A stretch of 64,000 nt of DNA from Arthrobacter sp. FW306-2-2C-D06B (GTDB lineage: Bacteria > Actinomycetota > Actinomycetes > Actinomycetales > Micrococcaceae). The stretch covers positions 3,906,001-3,970,000 of the forward strand of contig NZ_CP084560.1 in the NCBI RefSeq assembly GCF_021789175.1, written 5' to 3'. Each line of letters begins with the position of its first letter. Within the stretch, counting starts at the first letter, position 1. The notes below the pieces were generated by a model that saw nothing but the letters and a program-made list of their open reading frames with translations, was not told the DNA's origin and did not search any database. Shown in pieces: positions 60,080 to 64,000 of the stretch. A program made the translations under genes and the position numbers.

Positions 60080-60856
60080 ATGACCACCACCATCCAGCGA
60101 ACCGCCGTCCTGACCGGGGCAACCTCGGACCGGGGCATCGGCATCACCACCGCACGCCGCTACGCCAGTAACGGCTGGGCAGTGGTGATCCTGGACCTCG
60201 ACGGCGAGAAGTCCGCCAAGGTCGCAGCGGAAATCGGCAACCAGTTCAACGTCCCTGCGTTCGGGTACGAGATCGACGTCGCCAACGAAGCTTCCGTCAA
60301 CGCGGCGTACAAGGCAGTCGCCGCCGAGATCAGCGCAGGCAACCTCCCCGCCGTCGGCGCGCTCGCCAACATCGCGGGCATCACCTCCCCTGTGCCGTTC
60401 CTCGAAACCACGCTCGAACTCTGGCACAAGATCATGGACGTGAACGCTACCGGCACCTACCTGGTGACCAAGGCTTTCCTGCCTGACATGATCGCCAGCG
60501 GCTGGGGCCGCATCGTCAACATGTCCTCCGTCTCCGCCCAGCGCGGCGGCGGCGTCTTCGGCAAGGTCCCCTACTCCGCCGCAAAGGCAGCCATCCTCGG
60601 CTTCACCAAGGCATTGGCGCGCGAAATCGGCGCAACCGGCGTCACCGTGAACGCCATCACTCCGGGCGCCGTGGACACGAACATCCGCGTCGGCAGCACC
60701 GACGAGCAGGAAGCCGCCATCAACGCTGGGATCCCGCTGGGCCGCAACGCCACCACCGAGGAAATCGCCGCCGTCATCACGTTCCTGTCGTCCGAGGAAT
60801 CCGCCTACCTCACCGGCACCACCATCGACATCAACGGTGGAAGCCACATCCACTAG
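60080..60856 (+). CDS. Short-chain dehydrogenase, probable polyol/sugar dehydrogenase
   Basis: A 258-residue SDR. Cofactor-binding GATSDRGIGITTARRYA (TGxxxGIG variant), LANIAGITS, catalytic NMSSVSAQRGG and YSAAKAAILG, C-terminus TGTTIDINGGSHIH. ATG 60080 follows AAGGAGCATC. It probably oxidises the imported polyol (for example a tetritol to a tetrulose) or reduces an intermediate. Second gene of the rightward arm. Confidence 0.87.
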   Translation: MTTTIQRTAVLTGATSDRGIGITTARRYASNGWAVVILDLDGEKSAKVAAEIGNQFNVPAFGYEIDVANEASVNAAYKAVAAEISAGNLPAVGALANIAGITSPVPFLETTLELWHKIMDVNATGTYLVTKAFLPDMIASGWGRIVNMSSVSAQRGGGVFGKVPYSAAKAAILGFTKALAREIGATGVTVNAITPGAVDTNIRVGSTDEQEAAINAGIPLGRNATTEEIAAVITFLSSEESAYLTGTTIDINGGSHIH

Positions 60857-60889
60857 CAGTCCCCGCATCCGTAGCCGAAAGAGCCCACG

Positions 60890-62620
60890 ATGACCAAAAT
60901 CTTCAACGATCCCGCCGATTTCGCGGACGAAGCCCTCGCCGGCTTCTGCGACCTCCACTCTGGCCTGGTACGCCAGGTTCCCGGCGGCGCAGTGCGCCGC
61001 CACCGCCCCGAGCAGCCCAAGGTCGCGGTCCTGGCCGGCGGCGGATCCGGGCACTACCCGGCATTCGCCGGACTCATCGGCGCGGGATTTGCCGACGGCG
61101 CCGTCGTGGGCAACATCTTCACCTCGCCGTCCGCCCAACAGGCCTACTCCGTGGCCAAGGCCGCGGACTCCGGCGCCGGAGTGGTGTTCACTTACGGCAA
61201 CTACGCCGGGGACGTCCTGAACTTCGGCATGGCGAGCGAGCGCTTGGCTGCGGAAGGCATCGCCGTGGAAAACGTCCTGGTGACGGACGACATCGCGAGC
61301 GCGCCGCCGTCGGAATCTGCCAAACGCCGTGGCATCGCGGGCGACTTCACGGTCTTCAAGGTCATGGGCGCCGCCGCCGAAGCGGGAGTCGGGCTGGCCG
61401 ACGTCGTGCGCTTGGGCCGGAAGGCCAATAGCCTGACCCGTACCATCGGCAGTGCCTTCCACGGCTGCACCTTCCCCGGCGCCGAAGCGCCGCTGTTCAC
61501 GCTCAAGGACAAGCAGATGGGACTCGGCTTGGGCATCCACGGCGAGCCAGGATTGTTCGACACCGATCTTCCGCCGGCCAAGGAACTCGGCCAGGAGCTC
61601 GTTGCGCGGCTGTTGGCGGAGACTCCGCACGGAGCGGGCAACCGCATCGCGGTCATCCTCAACGGACTCGGCTCCACCAAGCACGAAGAACTCTTCGTCC
61701 TGTGGCTAACCGTGGCTCCGTTGCTGCGCGCAGCCGGGTACATTTTGGTCCTGCCGGAGGTCGGCGAACTGGTCACCAGTCTGGACATGTCCGGCGTCTC
61801 CCTCACCATCACCTGGCTCGACGAGGAACTCGAACCGCTTTGGACGGCGCCGGCCGAAACGCCCGCTTACCGGCGCGGCAACGCGGCGCTTGCTGGCGGT
61901 TTGTTTGCCGAGGAAGCGTACGACGGCGGCCCAGTCGCCACGGAGTTTGCGGCCACCCTCGACTCGCGCAACTACGCCGCGAACTGCGCTACCGCGCTCG
62001 AGGCGGCCCGGAAAGCACTGCACGACGCCGAATCTCACCTTGGCGACATGGACGCGGTAGCGGGCGACGGCGATCACGGCCGCGGGATGGTCCGCGGAAT
62101 CGACGCCGCCTCTGCCGCAGCCGCGAAGGCCTTGGCCGATGGTGCCGGAGCCGGCGATATGTTGGCAGCCGCAGGCGACGCCTGGGCGGACAAGGCCGGC
62201 GGAACGTCGGGCGTCCTGTGGGGCGCGGGCCTCCGGGCATTCGGCGAGTCCCTCGGCAATGACGAGGCGCCGGAACCGGCTGAACTTGCCGCGGCCGTGA
62301 CGGCGTTCGCTGCACGGATCACTGATCTGGGCAAGGCCGAGATCGGCGACAAGACCATGGTGGATGCCCTGCTCCCCTTCGCCGAAACCTTCAGCAAGCG
62401 CGTCTCCGAGGGTGTCCTTCCGGATGTTGCCTGGGCCGAAGCCGCGGCGGCGGCCACCTCGGCCGCGCAAGCCACGGCTTCTCTCCGTCCGCTCAAAGGA
62501 CGGGCCCGGCCGCTCGCCGAGAAGAGCGTGGGCACAGCCGACCCCGGAGCCACATCGCTGGCAATGATCTTCACAGTCATGGGCCCGCATCTTGTGAGTG
62601 CCGGGAAGGTCGCAGCATGA
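60890..62620 (+). CDS. Dihydroxyacetone-kinase family (DhaK-DhaL fused) kinase
   Basis: A 576-residue ATP-dependent Dak kinase. The DhaK-like half (about 1-325) shows [20 protein letters not shown], the substrate-linking His in [10 protein letters not shown] and [10 protein letters not shown]. The DhaL half (about 365-576) has the Mg-ATP motif [12 protein letters not shown]. Dak-type kinases in tetritol catabolism (LerK/DerK) phosphorylate erythrulose. ATG 60890 follows GAAAGAGCCC. The stop overlaps the RpiB-like gene by 4 bp. Confidence 0.92.
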   Translation: MTKIFNDPADFADEALAGFCDLHSGLVRQVPGGAVRRHRPEQPKVAVLAGGGSGHYPAFAGLIGAGFADGAVVGNIFTSPSAQQAYSVAKAADSGAGVVFTYGNYAGDVLNFGMASERLAAEGIAVENVLVTDDIASAPPSESAKRRGIAGDFTVFKVMGAAAEAGVGLADVVRLGRKANSLTRTIGSAFHGCTFPGAEAPLFTLKDKQMGLGLGIHGEPGLFDTDLPPAKELGQELVARLLAETPHGAGNRIAVILNGLGSTKHEELFVLWLTVAPLLRAAGYILVLPEVGELVTSLDMSGVSLTITWLDEELEPLWTAPAETPAYRRGNAALAGGLFAEEAYDGGPVATEFAATLDSRNYAANCATALEAARKALHDAESHLGDMDAVAGDGDHGRGMVRGIDAASAAAAKALADGAGAGDMLAAAGDAWADKAGGTSGVLWGAGLRAFGESLGNDEAPEPAELAAAVTAFAARITDLGKAEIGDKTMVDALLPFAETFSKRVSEGVLPDVAWAEAAAAATSAAQATASLRPLKGRARPLAEKSVGTADPGATSLAMIFTVMGPHLVSAGKVAA

Positions 62621-63096
62621 CTACGAAAGGTTTCCGACTCATCCTGGGCGCCGATGAAGCAGGCGTGGACTACAAAGACCGGATCATGGCGGACTTGCGG
62701 GACGATCCCCGGGTCAGCGAAATCATCGATATCGGCGTCAACCGCGGCGACTCCCCGGAGGACTTCACCACGCCCTATCCGTACGTCGGGATCAAGGCGG
62801 GCGAACTCATCCGGGACGGCCGTGCTGACCGGGCGATCCTGTTCTGCGGCACGGGAATCGGCGTGGCCATCGCGGCGAACAAGGTGGACGGCATCCGCGC
62901 CACCACGGCCCACGATTCCTTCTCGGTGGAGCGATCCATCCTGTCCAACGATTGCCAGGTACTCACCATGGGCCAGCGCGTCGTCGGGGTGGAACTGGCC
63001 AGCAGGTTGGCACGGGAATGGCTCGGCTACGCCTTCGATCCGGCCTCCGCGTCGGCCGACAAGGTCAAGGTGCTCACGGATTTCGAGGGCTGCTGA
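62617..63096 (+). CDS. RpiB/LacAB-family sugar-phosphate isomerase
   Basis: A 159-residue RpiB-fold isomerase. Catalytic Cys lies in [16 protein letters not shown]-terminal [14 protein letters not shown] and [20 protein letters not shown] match the family. RpiB homologues DerI/EryI convert D-erythrulose-4-phosphate to D-erythrose-4-phosphate, which would feed the pentose-phosphate pathway and the adjacent transketolase. Last gene of the rightward arm, coupled to the kinase by 4 bp. Confidence 0.9.
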   Translation: MTTKGFRLILGADEAGVDYKDRIMADLRDDPRVSEIIDIGVNRGDSPEDFTTPYPYVGIKAGELIRDGRADRAILFCGTGIGVAIAANKVDGIRATTAHDSFSVERSILSNDCQVLTMGQRVVGVELASRLAREWLGYAFDPASASADKVKVLTDFEGC

Positions 63097-63111
63097 TTCC
63101 CGTCCCCCGGT

Positions 63112-63177
63112 CCCAACTGACTCGCATTTGTTGTCGTTTAGGGGCCTCATAACGACAACAACTGCGAGTCAGTTGGG
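63112..63177. repeat. Long inverted repeat (27-bp arms, one mismatch)
   Basis: Arms 63112-63138 and 63151-63177 (starting CCCAACTGACTCGCA) match at 26 of 27 positions around a 12-nt loop. It lies just after rpiB, so it could terminate that operon, but its length and sequence look more like an extragenic palindromic repeat. No second copy was noticed in the window. Confidence 0.8.
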
Positions 63178-63248
63178 TCTTACACCACCCGGGGTGGGCC
63201 TCAATTTGGGGCAGGCGTAGGGTGGAATGTGGACGATAGGAGCACTTC

Positions 63249-64000
63249 ATGAAGAAAATCCTCATGGTACTGACCAGCGTTTCCGAGCTCGGCGATACAG
63301 GAAAGAAGACCGGCTACAACGTGGCCGAGGCCGCACATCCCTGGAAAGTCTTCAAGGATTCCGGACACTTCGTCGACTTCGCATCCATCAAGGGCGGCCA
63401 GCCGCCGCAGGATGAAGTGGACCCGCAGGATCCCATCCAGGTCGCCTTCACGACAGACGAGACTACGCGCGCCGGTCTCTACAACACGGCCCGCGTGGAC
63501 GTCGTTGATCCGGGACAGTACGACGCAGTCTTCCTCGTGGGAGGCCACGGCACAATGTGGGACTTCCCGGACAGCGAAGGCCTGCAGAACCTGGTTGCGA
63601 GCGTCTACGACGCCGGTGGTGTGGTTGGCGCCGTCTGCCACGGACCGGCGGGTTTGGTGAACGTGGACCTGGCCGACGGGTTCCGGCTCATCGGCGGCCG
63701 GGAAGTGGCGGCCTTCACCAACGACGAAGAAGTTGCCGCAGGCATGGACAAGGTCATCCCGTTCTTCCTGGCCGACCGGCTCAAGGAACAGGGCGCGATC
63801 CACGTGTTCGCCGATGTCTTCGCAGAGAAGGTCGCTGTCTCCGAGCGGTTGGTGACCGGGCAGAACCCTGCCTCTGCCGCTGGTGTTGCGAAAGAGATGG
63901 AGAAGCTCCTGGCGGTGGTCATCCGCCAGGAAAAGGCCGAGGAACAGCACGAGGCCGAGGCCCTTCGCGCAGAGAAGGACGCCAAAAAGGCCGCTGCGGC
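63249..64000 (+). CDS. DJ-1/PfpI (Hsp31-like) family protein, 3' partial
   Basis: The frame is open to the window end (250 codons seen). Seen: MKKILMVLTSVSELGDTG, a conserved Glu in YNVAEAAHPW, FLVGGHGTMWDFP, and the nucleophile-elbow Cys in GAVCHGPAGL, the Cys-His of Hsp31/class-I glutamine-amidotransferase-like proteins. Such proteins act as glyoxalase III, protein deglycases or chaperones. The visible C-terminus becomes an Ala/Glu/Lys-rich helix (EKAEEQHEAEALRAEKDAKK), an unusual extension. ATG 63249 has a weak Shine-Dalgarno (AGGAGC). Confidence 0.87.
   Translation, partial: MKKILMVLTSVSELGDTGKKTGYNVAEAAHPWKVFKDSGHFVDFASIKGGQPPQDEVDPQDPIQVAFTTDETTRAGLYNTARVDVVDPGQYDAVFLVGGHGTMWDFPDSEGLQNLVASVYDAGGVVGAVCHGPAGLVNVDLADGFRLIGGREVAAFTNDEEVAAGMDKVIPFFLADRLKEQGAIHVFADVFAEKVAVSERLVTGQNPASAAGVAKEMEKLLAVVIRQEKAEEQHEAEALRAEKDAKKAAA

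Noticed and set aside
59945..61684. Minus-strand open frame of 579 codons
   Set aside because: It is antisense to the SDR and Dak kinase genes, Gly/Val/Asp-rich without domains, and reflects GC-rich codon bias; the plus-strand proteins have clear catalytic motifs.

Overview
The window is a high-GC actinobacterial chromosome segment. Protein families, Actinobacteria-type conserved unknowns (DUF4193, DUF1992, DUF2630), GTG/TTG starts and C/G-ending codons fit Arthrobacter or a close relative (Paenarthrobacter, Pseudarthrobacter; Micrococcaceae). This is inference from family recognition, since no rRNA or marker gene is present. No rRNA, tRNA, CRISPR array or insertion sequence was seen. About 62 protein genes fill the window, with the first and last cut by its edges.

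Layout. 1-8.5 kb: cell-envelope and metabolic genes (MprF-type lipid enzyme, GH15 glycosidase, adenylate kinase, threonine dehydratase, bifunctional PBP). 8.5-19.6 kb: one 11-gene leftward operon, with an osmoprotectant-type ABC importer, a formaldehyde-activating-enzyme (Fae) homologue, an enolase-superfamily enzyme and five dehydrogenases, headed by a divergent IclR regulator with a palindromic operator. 20.6-23.8 kb: TetR regulator with tandem operators facing an amino-acid/amine permease and a nitrilase-family hydrolase. 24-35.8 kb: secreted phosphodiesterase, lipoprotein, MFS exporter and small conserved proteins, plus a MarR-controlled three-gene operon. 35.9-42.8 kb: a fused-subunit TRAP importer with two oxidoreductases, divergent from a LacI regulator with an 18-bp perfect palindrome. 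42.9-48.3 kb: SDR/TetR pair, Nudix, NTF2-like, VOC and short UvrA-like genes.

48.8-53.1 kb is the most striking part: a compact, visibly less GC-rich four-gene CBASS antiphage operon. It encodes a CD-NTase, a Cap2 E2-E1 fusion, a Cap3 JAMM peptidase and a TIR-SAVED effector, every junction overlapping by 4 bp. It is bordered by two gene-poor stretches of roughly 350-460 bp.

53.5-63.1 kb: a drug-efflux MFS, then a sugar-catabolic regulon. A GntR/FCD regulator, a split transketolase and an MFS importer run leftward; a TIM-barrel isomerase, an SDR, a dihydroxyacetone-kinase-type kinase and an RpiB-type isomerase run rightward. Five copies of a 14-bp motif near GTTGACTGTTAACA lie upstream of the regulator and in the divergent promoter region, tying the genes into one regulon. 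The enzyme set suggests catabolism of a tetritol/tetrulose or the branched sugar D-apiose. The window ends in a DJ-1/PfpI-family gene preceded by a 27-bp-arm inverted repeat.
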